From Microcystis panniformis FACHB-1757 (GTDB lineage Bacteria; Cyanobacteriota; Cyanobacteriia; Cyanobacteriales; Microcystaceae), in assembly GCF_001264245.1 (NCBI RefSeq), contig NZ_CP011339.1:2418001-2482000 (forward strand): DNA of 64,000 nucleotides, written 5' to 3'. The notes beneath the pieces were generated by a model. The model ran no database searches. It saw nothing but the letters and a program-made list of their open reading frames with translations, and was not told the DNA's origin. Made by a program: the position numbers and the translations under genes. Each line of letters begins with the position of its first letter. Position 1 is the stretch's first letter. Below are positions 41,949 to 51,481 of this stretch, in pieces.

Positions 41949-43427
41949 TTATATGTTACATTCTACAAGTCTCGACGCGAGAGACCTATAAAACAACGCC
42001 CCCCCCACGAAATGTCCTCGCCTACGCGTCCCGGTCTCGTCAATATAACCACGAAATGTCCTGTTGTCGGCTATCGTCAATAAAAACGGGAGGTGTCCTA
42101 GGGGTGCTTTTAGGTCAAAAGTACAATTCCAGTAGCTGTATATCCAATTATTCACTCGCCAGCCTACCCTATCTCCGAAAGCGTTCCAAACTCTTTCATT
42201 ATACTCCCGCGTCCCACTGAGTTCGCGGTAAATTTTCGCCTGCACAGAAAAGCCAAATTTTCCGTTACTATATTTCAACCATAATTGGTCAATGGTTCGC
42301 AAATCCTCGCAGGGAAAATTATTGATATCCTCTAGCCATCCTTCTTTTGTGCGATTGGCAGCCTGTAGCATTACCTTCATGGTTTCTTCGTCCGCTTCTT
42401 TCCATTGCTGCCGTCTTAATAAATCTTCTAAGTTCCGATAATCGATTCCTTTGGCACTTTTAAGCTGAATAGATGGGGGAGTTTGGGGAACGGAAATAAC
42501 GGGATTAACGGGTTTTTGAATAGTTGTCTGGGGTATAGAGACTGATGTTTTTATCTGCAAAGCTTGCAACACTTCCGAGGCGGATTGATAGCGTTTTTTC
42601 GTGCCGAACTCGATTAATTTATCCAGAATATTCCCTGAATCATTACTAACAGGATTATCCACTAACCACTGTCGCCATACCCATTCATGTTCCCCCCCAT
42701 CGAATAAATCAAAGGGAGATATTCCAGTTAATAAATAAAGGCAAGTTACACCCAAACTATACAAATCACTGGCATTAACTGCCTTACCATTTCCCTGTTC
42801 AGGGGCAATATATTCGGCAGAACCGATAATTGTTCCCGTCATGGAACGATTTAAAGGACTGACAAATTTTGCTGCGCCAAAGTCCACTAAAATCAATTTA
42901 TTATCGCTTTTTCTGCGAATAATATTTTCTGGTTTAATGTCGCGATGAATTACTTGTTTACTATGAATAAATTCTAGAATCGGTAAAATCTCTGACAAAA
43001 GATGTTTAATTTTGGCTTCGTTAAATACTCCTTCCTGTTTTAATTCTTGTTCTAGATTTTGTCCTTCGATATATTCCTGGACGAGATATTGTCTCCCATC
43101 ATTACCGGTAAAATAGGCGTAAAGTTCGGGGATTTGTGGGTATCTTCCCAAACTATCTAAACGAATCGCTTCTTCTTTAAATAATTCTGCTGCTTTTTGT
43201 AAAGTTCCTGTTCCCTGCGCTGACGGGAAAAATTGTTTAATCACACAATAGGGTTTTGAGGGTTTATCCTCATCTATCGCTTGAAATGTCTTACCAAAAC
43301 CCCCTTGACCGATTAATTTTAGCGCTCGATAACGTTCTCTGAGCAGTAATTGAGAACCGCACTTATGACAGAATTTATCCGTGGGGGTGTTTTTGTGCGA
43401 ACAATCGGGATTGAGACAGAGACTCAT
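41949..43427 (-). CDS. Serine/threonine protein kinase fused to a GUN4 domain
   Basis: 492 aa. Residues 1-26 form a zinc ribbon (C4, C9, C20, C23). The kinase domain (about 32-300) has the glycine loop GQGGFGKTF, VIKQFF lysine, catalytic HRDIKPENII, DFGAA and APEQ. A Pro/Thr linker leads to a C-terminal GUN4 domain (about 345-480: QWKEADEETMKVMLQAANRT, TIDQLWLKYSNGKFGFSVQA). GUN4 binds tetrapyrroles in chlorophyll synthesis. The last residues (SLASRLVECNI) resemble those of the CHAT-STAND-GUN4 protein (TLASRLESQNI). Signalling from tetrapyrrole status to phosphorylation is a reasonable inference. Confidence 0.9.
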   Translation of the reverse strand: MSLCLNPDCSHKNTPTDKFCHKCGSQLLLRERYRALKLIGQGGFGKTFQAIDEDKPSKPYCVIKQFFPSAQGTGTLQKAAELFKEEAIRLDSLGRYPQIPELYAYFTGNDGRQYLVQEYIEGQNLEQELKQEGVFNEAKIKHLLSEILPILEFIHSKQVIHRDIKPENIIRRKSDNKLILVDFGAAKFVSPLNRSMTGTIIGSAEYIAPEQGNGKAVNASDLYSLGVTCLYLLTGISPFDLFDGGEHEWVWRQWLVDNPVSNDSGNILDKLIEFGTKKRYQSASEVLQALQIKTSVSIPQTTIQKPVNPVISVPQTPPSIQLKSAKGIDYRNLEDLLRRQQWKEADEETMKVMLQAANRTKEGWLEDINNFPCEDLRTIDQLWLKYSNGKFGFSVQAKIYRELSGTREYNERVWNAFGDRVGWRVNNWIYSYWNCTFDLKAPLGHLPFLLTIADNRTFRGYIDETGTRRRGHFVGGALFYRSLASRLVECNI

Positions 43428-43463
43428 GGCCGTTTGACAAGTATAGGAAGATTAAGCCCTATT

Positions 43464-43730
43464 ATACTAAATCCGTTGAGTAACGCACAGAAAACGGGTT
43501 TCTCGGAGAAACCCGTTTTCTGCTCATGCACTCATGCAAAAAGGGGAATAAATAATCAGTCTTTAAGTAGCTGGTTATAATTAAATTAAAAATGGATTTT
43601 AGGTTCGATCCCCCCTGCCCCCCTTGATAAGGGGGGTGCCGATAGGCGGGGGGATCCCCCCTGCCCCCCTTGATAAGGGGGGTGTCTGACAACTTTTAAC
43701 GCCTACCTACTTAATAACCAGATTTAGTAT
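43464..43730. repeat. 267-bp composite repeat with ATACTAAATCCG / GATTTAGTAT ends
   Basis: Ends match the 55421 and 13261 repeats. Inside are a 15-bp perfect hairpin (AGAAAACGGGTTTCT, at about 43489-43521) and two direct copies of a palindromic unit containing CTGCCCCCCTTGATAAGGGG. It fills most of the gap between the kinase and agrE; no gene. Confidence 0.75.
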
Positions 43731-43854
43731 TATACAAAAAGAAAGCAAGCTAGGGCGACTCTAGTGGGTAAATTTTCTCTGATAATTGATTGAAAATACC
43801 GATAAAAATAGGTGAGTTAGCAAAGCGTAACCCACCCGATATCTATTTGCGGTT

Positions 43855-45966
43855 TTAAACCGTTTCTACCAAGGGACGGGTTAACTTATCCAACTGTTGG
43901 GTTAACAGACTCAGGAATAAACCCACATCGGTGACGATACCGACGGATTCTACGGAACCTCGATCGCTTAATTTTGTCACCACGGCCGGGTTAATATCAA
44001 CACAGACCATTTTCACCCCCGCCGGTGTCATATTGCCCACACCGATGGAATGGAGCATACTAGAGAGCATGAGAATCATGTCTGCACCTTGAATTAAGCG
44101 GGAATATTCTTCCTGTGCTTTAATTAAATCCATCTCCGTATCCGGAAGCGGACCATCATCGCGAATTGAACCGGCCAAACTGAAGGGGACATTATTCTTG
44201 ACGCATTCATACATTACGCCTTTTGTCAATACCCCGGCCGATACAGCTTTGGCGATGCTGCCGTGGCGACGGATGAGGTTGATAATCTTGAGGTGGTGAC
44301 GATGGCCACCGCGCACGGGGATGCCTTTCTGCATATCTACCCCTAAGGAAGTACCCATGATCGCCTGTTCCATATCGTGAACTGCGATCGCATTCCCCCC
44401 CAGTAAAGCGTGAACGTAACCATCGCGGATTAAACGGGAGAGATGTTGCGCTCCTCCAGTGTGAATGACCACCGGACCTGCCGTTACTACCACTTTACCG
44501 CCCTGGTCGCGAATTTGGCGCATTTCCCAGGCAATCTGCTCCACGGTTAACTCGACTCGGCGCTCGCTGGAAACCCCCGCACCCATAAAGGTAAATTCCT
44601 GGGTGCTGTTGCGTTGTTCCCTGGATTCCGCCTGTCGGATAGTACGGATGCCCTCAACTCCCACCATAACGCGATCGCCAGCTTTTAAATCCCGCAGCAG
44701 AGTACATTTCGCCGTTTTGCCTTCCGGACTTTCAGTGACGACGATGGCTGCATCCATGCGTTGATTTTCCACCCGCACCCATTCACAGTTAACCCGCACT
44801 TCCGTGGGATAGATGGTGCTGACATAAAAATCATCGGGAGCGACCCCATCTTGTGCCACCACTGCGGTATTGACATCACAGATTTCTTGAGGACGAGCGG
44901 CCGCACCGAGGTCGATCAATTGTACCATGATCTCCTCCATTACCTCGTGAGAGGGTGCAGAAACGCGCACTTCGGCCGAGGAGGTACTTTGGCGCTCAAT
45001 CCCTAAGGTGAAGTTTAAAACCTTGAAACTGCCGCCATTTCCCACCACAACATCGAGAGCTTTATTCATAATTCCCGCGTCGAGCAGATGACCTTCTAGC
45101 TGGAGAATGCGACTTTCAATGGTGACATTTGCGTGATGGTCTGGAATTAATGGTTCGGTGGTACGCAGGGTTAAACATTTAGCGGCTCCCCCTGCTTTTA
45201 AGAACTCCGTCAGGGGAGTTTGTACCACTTCAAACCCTTTTGACGCTAACTTATATTGTAAATCGTCACTAATTTTATTCATGACGATTACTTCACCGAT
45301 ATTCACTGCATTACAAGCAAAATTAACCGCATCCGCTTCTTCAACGATAATGCGTTTTTCTTCGGGAATTTTTAACTCAATTAACCGATTAGAATAGGCA
45401 TCAAAAGCATCAGGATAGTAGAGTAGATAACCGCCACTAAGGGGACAAAAACAGGTATCAAGGTGATAGAAACGTTCATCGATTAAACGTAGGGATAAAA
45501 CCTCGATATCGAGCCATTTAGCGATTAAAGGGTGAGAATCTAACTCAGTTCTAAAGCCATATCCTGCCCATAACCAACGTCCTTCCCGATCTAATAATGC
45601 GTCTCCTGCACCTTCAAAGGGTAAATCTTTGGGCAGTTCGTGAACCGTAAAACCGTTATCTTCAAACCACTGCTTAAAATAGGGTTCTTCTCCCTGTCTT
45701 TCTTTGTGTAAAAAGCGACTGAGAACGACTATTTTTTCCAGAACTAAACCTGCATTAGCGGTAAAAACCATGTCGGGCCAGCCTTTTTCTGGTGGGACTA
45801 AATCCACGAGCGCCCGATCTTTGAGAATATGATAAAGCTGCTGCCATTGTTGCCTAGCTTTTTCCTGGGAAGATTTGTGAATGTTGCCCTCCATCCAGGG
45901 ATTAATCACATAATCCACATCGTAATGATCGGGAGAACACATCAAAAAGCGAATAGTTTCAGTCAT
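43855..45966 (-). CDS. agrE: Bifunctional arginine dihydrolase / ornithine cyclodeaminase
   Basis: About 703 aa from the ATG at 45966. The N-terminal half is a guanidine-modifying-enzyme-type arginine dihydrolase (CSPDHYDVDYVINPWM, VFTANAGLV, HLDTCFCPL, with the catalytic Cys in GGAAKCLTL), releasing ornithine, CO2 and two ammonia. The C-terminal half is the LOR/SDH-type ornithine cyclodeaminase producing proline (GVDMQKGIPVRGGHRHH, GVKMVCVDINPAVVTKL). This matches AgrE (Anabaena) and ArgZ (Synechocystis), which mobilise nitrogen from arginine and cyanophycin. Complete and collinear with the family. Confidence 0.95.
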   Translation of the reverse strand: MTETIRFLMCSPDHYDVDYVINPWMEGNIHKSSQEKARQQWQQLYHILKDRALVDLVPPEKGWPDMVFTANAGLVLEKIVVLSRFLHKERQGEEPYFKQWFEDNGFTVHELPKDLPFEGAGDALLDREGRWLWAGYGFRTELDSHPLIAKWLDIEVLSLRLIDERFYHLDTCFCPLSGGYLLYYPDAFDAYSNRLIELKIPEEKRIIVEEADAVNFACNAVNIGEVIVMNKISDDLQYKLASKGFEVVQTPLTEFLKAGGAAKCLTLRTTEPLIPDHHANVTIESRILQLEGHLLDAGIMNKALDVVVGNGGSFKVLNFTLGIERQSTSSAEVRVSAPSHEVMEEIMVQLIDLGAAARPQEICDVNTAVVAQDGVAPDDFYVSTIYPTEVRVNCEWVRVENQRMDAAIVVTESPEGKTAKCTLLRDLKAGDRVMVGVEGIRTIRQAESREQRNSTQEFTFMGAGVSSERRVELTVEQIAWEMRQIRDQGGKVVVTAGPVVIHTGGAQHLSRLIRDGYVHALLGGNAIAVHDMEQAIMGTSLGVDMQKGIPVRGGHRHHLKIINLIRRHGSIAKAVSAGVLTKGVMYECVKNNVPFSLAGSIRDDGPLPDTEMDLIKAQEEYSRLIQGADMILMLSSMLHSIGVGNMTPAGVKMVCVDINPAVVTKLSDRGSVESVGIVTDVGLFLSLLTQQLDKLTRPLVETV

Positions 45967-46139
45967 ATTTTTTGACAATGAATATTCAGTATAAGTAGTC
46001 TGGAGATAAGTTTAGACCAATCTTCCATTATACTCTACTTTGCCCCAAAATATCACTAGGCCTAAGATTAGGACAATTCCCGCTCTACAAGCTAAAAACA
46101 GCCTGATTCTAGCCGATAACTGACGGCTAGAAGCTTAAA

Positions 46140-47903
46140 TTATTGTAAATCCTGATGTTTAAATAACCCCATAAATTTCGATTTGCGTCCGTGTTCCTTA
46201 ATTAAACTTTCCCGATAAGTTTGCCATTCTTCCCGTCTTCCCGACATATAAAAGGCATTACGAGCTTTTTTCAGCCATTTAATCGCTTCTTCGTAGCGAT
46301 CAGCCTTTTTTTCGTCGAGTATCTTTTCCGCAGGAGGACGCGCGCGATCGATTACCCAGTTAGGATCGACGGTAGCAGCCGCATCCATTATCCGCCAAAT
46401 TAGATGAGACTGCACATAGGAATTATCAGAAACGACTTTAATTGCATCTCTAACTAAATTTTCGTGGAGAAATATATCGATTTTAGCCTCTGTGGAACGT
46501 CCACCGCTAAACTCGCGCAAGTAATCTAACAAGTCTAATTTTAAATCGGGCCAATCTTCCCCAGCTAAAGACTCAATTTTTTGGTAATGGGAAAAGGAAG
46601 GTTGGTCTTGAAATGCCTTAATTCTAGCAGCCAAAGCTGTATCTATATCCCCTAAAGATTGCGCTAGTTCACTTGTCCAGAGAGCTAATTGATAATAATA
46701 ATTCCCAGGGAAATTTAGACCACCCCTGGCGATTATGAGAGCGGATTCTGGTGCGGATTCATCGCGTAAAGCTTTGGCAAAAAAGAAGGCTTCATCGTTT
46801 TTAGTTATCATGTTTTTTGATGCTGCCATCGCTTCCTCAATGCGATCAAGATAGACTAACTTAGTTAGGTATTCTACCACTTGTCCTGAAGCTAAAGCTA
46901 GATTCAAATACTCCTGATCTTTTTCCTGTTGCTCGAAAATTTCTAAGCGAATAGAAGTTAATGTTTGGGCATAATCGGGGATATTCCCTGACCACATTTC
47001 TGAAAAATTAGCCGATTCTCCCCGTAAAATCTTCTCTAAAACTGGATCGTCCCATCCCTGTTGTAAGGCTGCTAAACTCATCTCAAAATCGGCACTCCAT
47101 TCATGCTGCCATTGCTCGATTTTTTCCCTTAAATCTTGCTTTTCTTGGGGATTAAATTCCTTGCTTAAAATTGCCGCAGTTAAAACTCGATCGATTCTAG
47201 CACTTAAATCATCATTGACCCCATCATAATCTTCTAAATTATCCCATTCCTCGATACAGGCGCTAATAATTGCTTCTAAAATAGCGATCGCGTTATCGGG
47301 TTCTCCCTTTTGATAATAATCTTTGGCCTCATCCACCAGGGCATAAATTTCATCAGAAATTGGATCTTCTTCGTAGTAATCTTCTTCGATCGCTCGCAGG
47401 GATTGCCGCAGTTCATTACGGACAGTATTACGATAAGCTTTGACATTAATAGTTATCTTCCCTCCCGCTTTATTAACTGGGGTAGCTGGTACTAAAAACT
47501 TATCAATTGTCTCGATAATTTCTGGGTGTTTAGCCACTAAATGATTAAGCAATTTTCTTAATTTACTTTCATCAATCGGTGTCAATAACTCCTCTAAAGA
47601 TGCTTTTTTGATAATTAATTCTGGTTGACGAGAACAGGTTAATAAAACCGCCACAATATGCTTACACCAACCCTCATAATCGTAGGGACAGGAACAGGAG
47701 ACATTCTCAAGGTTTTCTTGGTTAAAATCTATGGCAACTCGATAGGGTTTAACCTCACTACCACTCACTAAAGCTTGTAGATTTTGCCCCCGTTGCCAAA
47801 GAGAAATAACTGCACCGCTATCGTAATAATATTGACCGCGCTGATAGGAAGCATTGGTGCTATTTTGCTGGATAATTTTTTCATTGATAGGAGGAATAGT
47901 CAT
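46140..47903 (-). CDS. SWIM zinc-finger protein
   Basis: 587 aa. The SWIM motif is at about residue 70: CSCPYDYEGWCKH (CxC...CxH). A long helical repeat-like region follows with no catalytic motif I can name. SWIM domains bind DNA or proteins; stand-alone proteins of this layout are frequent in cyanobacteria and of unknown role. The gene has its own direction between agrE and the sulfiredoxin gene. Confidence 0.85.
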   Translation of the reverse strand: MTIPPINEKIIQQNSTNASYQRGQYYYDSGAVISLWQRGQNLQALVSGSEVKPYRVAIDFNQENLENVSCSCPYDYEGWCKHIVAVLLTCSRQPELIIKKASLEELLTPIDESKLRKLLNHLVAKHPEIIETIDKFLVPATPVNKAGGKITINVKAYRNTVRNELRQSLRAIEEDYYEEDPISDEIYALVDEAKDYYQKGEPDNAIAILEAIISACIEEWDNLEDYDGVNDDLSARIDRVLTAAILSKEFNPQEKQDLREKIEQWQHEWSADFEMSLAALQQGWDDPVLEKILRGESANFSEMWSGNIPDYAQTLTSIRLEIFEQQEKDQEYLNLALASGQVVEYLTKLVYLDRIEEAMAASKNMITKNDEAFFFAKALRDESAPESALIIARGGLNFPGNYYYQLALWTSELAQSLGDIDTALAARIKAFQDQPSFSHYQKIESLAGEDWPDLKLDLLDYLREFSGGRSTEAKIDIFLHENLVRDAIKVVSDNSYVQSHLIWRIMDAAATVDPNWVIDRARPPAEKILDEKKADRYEEAIKWLKKARNAFYMSGRREEWQTYRESLIKEHGRKSKFMGLFKHQDLQ

Positions 47904-48039
47904 AGTCAGAAAAGGAGAGGATTGGGTGATAAAATCTTGTCTGTGGCAATAAAACTGCCAGTAGCGAGGCAGACCACTGCATCAGCAACCGAGTCAACTT
48001 ATCTTCAGTTTAGCCTAAATGTGCTATAGTGAAGACACT

Positions 48040-48300
48040 ATGGAAATTAAAAACATTCCTCTGTCCCAAATTCGTCGTCCTTTACCGCGACAAACCGATC
48101 CCGAAAAAGTTAATCAGTTGATGCAATCGATCGCTGAGGAGGGATTACGGGAACCGATCGATGTTTTGGAGGTGGATGGTAAATACTACGGTTTTTCCGG
48201 TTGCCATCGCTTTGCCGCTCATCAGCGTCTCGGTAAAGAAACAATTCTCTGTCGAGTTCGTCGCGCTCCTAAATCTGTTTTAGCTAAACACATCGCTTAA
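48040..48300 (+). CDS. srx: Sulfiredoxin (ParB/Srx family)
   Basis: 86 aa from the ATG at 48040. The ParB-like fold with the catalytic cysteine in YYGFSGCHRFAAHQRLG identifies sulfiredoxin, which reduces over-oxidised (sulfinic) 2-Cys peroxiredoxin with ATP. IRRPLPRQTDPEKVNQLMQS is the conserved head. The next gene starts 13 bp downstream, same strand. Confidence 0.93.
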   Translation: MEIKNIPLSQIRRPLPRQTDPEKVNQLMQSIAEEGLREPIDVLEVDGKYYGFSGCHRFAAHQRLGKETILCRVRRAPKSVLAKHIA

Positions 48301-48313
48301 GCTGAGAAGTCCC

Positions 48314-49006
48314 ATGAATGAGTCCTTATATAAATATCATCGGCAAAAATTAGAGCAGTTAATGGCAAAAATTGGCTGTAAAAACCTAGAAGAATTGAGT
48401 CGGTTATCGGGTCTATCTTCTTGGCAATTGCAGAGAGTTCGCCATGGTTTAATCGCCAAATTATCCTCTGAATCTTTGGTGAAATTAGCTAATGGGCTGC
48501 AGCTGCCAGTTAGTGATCTTCTCGCTCATTTTCAAATTCCGACGATTGGGACAGAGGATCGTTCAGGGGAATTAAAAATTCTCGAACAAGAGTATCAAAA
48601 TTTACAGCAAAAATTAGACAAGCAAAAAGAAGAATTAGCCGCAGAATTTCAAAGTCAAAGCATCGAAGCGATCGAATCTTGGTTAGTTCAATGGCCCACG
48701 GCCGAGGCCGTTGCCCGCAAAAATCCCGACCTAGCAGCGGTGAAAATCCTCTCCTTAGTTAAACCGATTATGCAGTTACTGGAGCGCTGGGGAGTACAAC
48801 CAATTCACAGTGTCGGTGATCATGTTAGTTATGATCCGCAGATCCATCAATTGATCGATGGTCAGGCAGAAATTGGTACACCTGTTCTAGTGCGTTATCG
48901 GGGCTATCGTCATGGGGAAAAACTACTTTATCGTGCTAAAGTGAGTTTAATTAAAGTAGAAATGCCAGAAATTCAACCAGCAGAAACAGAAAATGTCACC
49001 GCTTAA
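48314..49006 (+). CDS. HTH-containing protein with GrpE-like C-terminus
   Basis: 230 aa. An XRE-type helix-turn-helix occupies about residues 18-70 (LEELSRLSGLSSWQLQRVRH, LVKLANGLQLPVSDLLAHF). A coiled coil follows, then a C-terminal beta-rich part: VGDHVSYDPQIHQLIDGQAE and VRYRGYRHGEKLLYRAKVSL, as in GrpE-like domains. A DNA-binding GrpE-like protein cotranscribed with sulfiredoxin suggests a stress regulator; inference only. Confidence 0.75.
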   Translation: MNESLYKYHRQKLEQLMAKIGCKNLEELSRLSGLSSWQLQRVRHGLIAKLSSESLVKLANGLQLPVSDLLAHFQIPTIGTEDRSGELKILEQEYQNLQQKLDKQKEELAAEFQSQSIEAIESWLVQWPTAEAVARKNPDLAAVKILSLVKPIMQLLERWGVQPIHSVGDHVSYDPQIHQLIDGQAEIGTPVLVRYRGYRHGEKLLYRAKVSLIKVEMPEIQPAETENVTA

Positions 49007-49061
49007 AGTGATAATTCTTGCAGAGCTTTGGTGATGCGAAAAATTCCCTGGTGGTCTGCTT

Positions 49062-49910
49062 TTATCTTATCGGTAAAGATTGCAATCCAAAACAAAGACC
49101 TTGACAGACTCTTGTTAGGAAATTTAAGTCCAAAGTAGCGATTGTATCCTGAGAACTATGATAATAGGGATTACGCATATTAGCAGTATCTGTCACCATA
49201 ATTGCCGAATAACCGCAATCCCAAAAGGGAGAATGATCGCTGCGTCGAGTATCGGGGACGATATAACCTGCAAAAATTACCGGCAACCATTCGCAGGGAG
49301 TCTGATTTTCCCGCAGGACTCGACTGAGAAACTTTAAATCCTCGCGGGTTTTGAGATTGCCAATCAAAGCAATAAAATCCCCAGTGTTGGGGTAAAAATA
49401 TTCTAGAAAAGCTGGATATTTTTGAGAATGGGGATTTTTATCACAGTAACCGAGCATTTCTAAGGACAACATTAACCTTAAATCCTGCTTAGTTTGTTTT
49501 AATTTTTCCGAATATGCAATGCTCCCCAGTAATCCGTATTCTTCTAGATCGAAGGCAATTAAACGAATTGGATAATTAGCCTGATTTTCCCCAAAAAACC
49601 TCGCTAATTCTAATAATACCGCTAATCCCGTGGCGTTATCGTCGGCCCCTGGCGACCCCGGCACCGTGTCATAATGAGCGCCAATTAAAATCGGAGGTTT
49701 TTGACTGTTGTTAGGCAAATCCAAGATTAAATTTTCGTAAACTTTTCCCTGAAATGGGAAAAAATGTGATTCAACCTTTCCCCAATTGCCTAACTCTTGC
49801 CGCAGGTATTCTCGCACATAAAAATGTCCTTGACTAGAGAAAAAAGGGTTTCTCTCTCGGACAATTTGTTCTAGGTGTTGGCTTAAGCGATCGCTAAGAA
49901 GATCAAACAT
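49062..49910 (-). CDS. M28-family zinc metallopeptidase
   Basis: 282 aa. Metal ligands of the M28 aminopeptidase fold are visible: H and D in GAHYDTVPGSPGADDNATG, the EE pair in AFDLEEYGLLGS, and H in RSDHSPFWDCGYSAIMVTD. No signal peptide is seen, so it is probably cytosolic. Substrate unknown. Confidence 0.9.
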   Translation of the reverse strand: MFDLLSDRLSQHLEQIVRERNPFFSSQGHFYVREYLRQELGNWGKVESHFFPFQGKVYENLILDLPNNSQKPPILIGAHYDTVPGSPGADDNATGLAVLLELARFFGENQANYPIRLIAFDLEEYGLLGSIAYSEKLKQTKQDLRLMLSLEMLGYCDKNPHSQKYPAFLEYFYPNTGDFIALIGNLKTREDLKFLSRVLRENQTPCEWLPVIFAGYIVPDTRRSDHSPFWDCGYSAIMVTDTANMRNPYYHSSQDTIATLDLNFLTRVCQGLCFGLQSLPIR

Positions 49911-50019
49911 TGATGGCAGCAGATAATTTAATCAAAAGAGCCAATGGATAGAGAAACTGAGGGAAAAATCGGGGAGAATAATAATTGTTAATTATAAAAT
50001 ATTCTGTGGGGCTAAAATC

Positions 50020-51402
50020 ATGACAAATCTCCAGTGGACTAGCTATGATTGTATCGTTGTCGGGGCAGGATTAGCAGGATTAATCGCCGCGCGGAATCTC
50101 CAGAGGCAAGGTCATCAAGTTCTGGTGATCGAAGCGCGAAATCGTTACGGTGGTAGAATGTCTGGTCAATATCTCCCCTCCGGACAGTGGATCGATCGAG
50201 GTGGTCAGTGGGTGGGTCCAACCCAAGAGCGTTTTTTAGCCCTTCTTGATGAGTATAAAATACGTCGTTTTCCCTCTCCCAATCAGGGAAAAACCGTCCT
50301 AGTCTTTAACAACAAACGCTATGAATTCAATGGTTTTTTTCAAGGTTTCCACGAGGGAGAAGTACCCGATATCGGCGCGGCAGAATGGCAAGATGCGATG
50401 TCAGCATGGGCGCGTTTTCAAGAACTAGCCAAAACTCTACCTTCAGGTTATCCCCAAAGCAACGATCACACCAAAAAACTAGACAGTAAAACTTTTGCCC
50501 AGTGGATTGAAGAAAACACCAGCACAGATTTTGGTCAATGGTATTTTGCTTATATGGCCCGTGCAGTGGGTTTTCTCGGGCCGGCCGAACCCCAGCAAGT
50601 CTCACTGCTGCACGTTCTTTGGGGACAAAATTGCGCCCCTCAGGCCGAACATCCAGAAGCCGAACTGATCCATGGCGGAGCCGGACAAATTCCCGACAAG
50701 ATCGCGGCGGAATTAGGAGAGCGAATTCGACTGGGGGAACCGGTTGTTCGCCTTAATTATGACTCGGCCAGTGTGACCGTAGAAACCAGCCAGAACACTT
50801 TTACTGCCAAATTTGCCATCATTGCCATGCCGCCCCATCTCGCCGGCCGCATTATTTATCATCCCCCGCTGCCACCCCAGCGACAACAACTAACCCAACG
50901 AGTACCGATGGGATGCTGCGCTAAAGTCCTGATTTCCTATGAGCAACCCTTCTGGCGAAAACAGGGACTAGCGGGACTTGCCCAAGGGAATTGTCAATGG
51001 TTGGAACTCTGTGCTGATAGTTCCGATCCCGAAACCGGCGTCGGGGTAATGGCCACCTTTGTGGTTGGCGATCGCTATAACCGTTGGCGCTCCATGAGTA
51101 GTCCGGCGCGCCGTGCCGCCGTCCTCTCGGATTTAGCTATTTATTTCGGTCAAGAGGCTCTTTTCCCGATCAGTTACGATGAGGTGGATTGGCCCGGGGA
51201 TACCTGGACTGGTGGCGCATATTCCGCCTTTATGCCCCCCGGAGTCTGGACAAGTTTCGGCGAGGCTCTTTTTACTCCCGTCGGACCGATTCACTGGGCC
51301 GGCACAGAAATGGCCGATCGCTGGCCGGGATTTTTTGAGGGAGCGATCCGCACCGGTGAGGCGGCAGCCGATCAAATCGCCTTGCTTTTGCGGGAAAAAT
51401 GA
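50020..51402 (+). CDS. FAD-dependent amine oxidase
   Basis: 460 aa, flavin monoamine oxidase family. The dinucleotide-binding N-terminus is DCIVVGAGLAGLIAARNLQR with the following E in VLVIEARNRYGGRM, and the second FAD contact is WAGTEMADRWPGFFEGAIRTG at the C-terminus. No signal peptide. The GC content appears higher than its neighbours. Members oxidise amino acids, polyamines or phytoene-like substrates; here monoamine or amino-acid oxidase is likeliest. Confidence 0.9.
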   Translation: MTNLQWTSYDCIVVGAGLAGLIAARNLQRQGHQVLVIEARNRYGGRMSGQYLPSGQWIDRGGQWVGPTQERFLALLDEYKIRRFPSPNQGKTVLVFNNKRYEFNGFFQGFHEGEVPDIGAAEWQDAMSAWARFQELAKTLPSGYPQSNDHTKKLDSKTFAQWIEENTSTDFGQWYFAYMARAVGFLGPAEPQQVSLLHVLWGQNCAPQAEHPEAELIHGGAGQIPDKIAAELGERIRLGEPVVRLNYDSASVTVETSQNTFTAKFAIIAMPPHLAGRIIYHPPLPPQRQQLTQRVPMGCCAKVLISYEQPFWRKQGLAGLAQGNCQWLELCADSSDPETGVGVMATFVVGDRYNRWRSMSSPARRAAVLSDLAIYFGQEALFPISYDEVDWPGDTWTGGAYSAFMPPGVWTSFGEALFTPVGPIHWAGTEMADRWPGFFEGAIRTGEAAADQIALLLREK

Positions 51403-51481
51403 GCATTTACAGGGCTAGGACACTTTTTAGGTCAAAAAAGTCATCATAGTCAAGTTTCGTGGCTAATAGGGCAGAAAAATC

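Noticed and set aside
43604..43685. Two palindromic CTGCCCCCCTTGATAAGGGG units as a possible CRISPR
   Set aside because: Only two copies with a short GC-rich interval; they are hairpin repeats inside a MITE-like element.
44465..45397. Plus-strand frames inside agrE
   Set aside because: They are antisense shadows of a complete, well-matched gene with no start signals.
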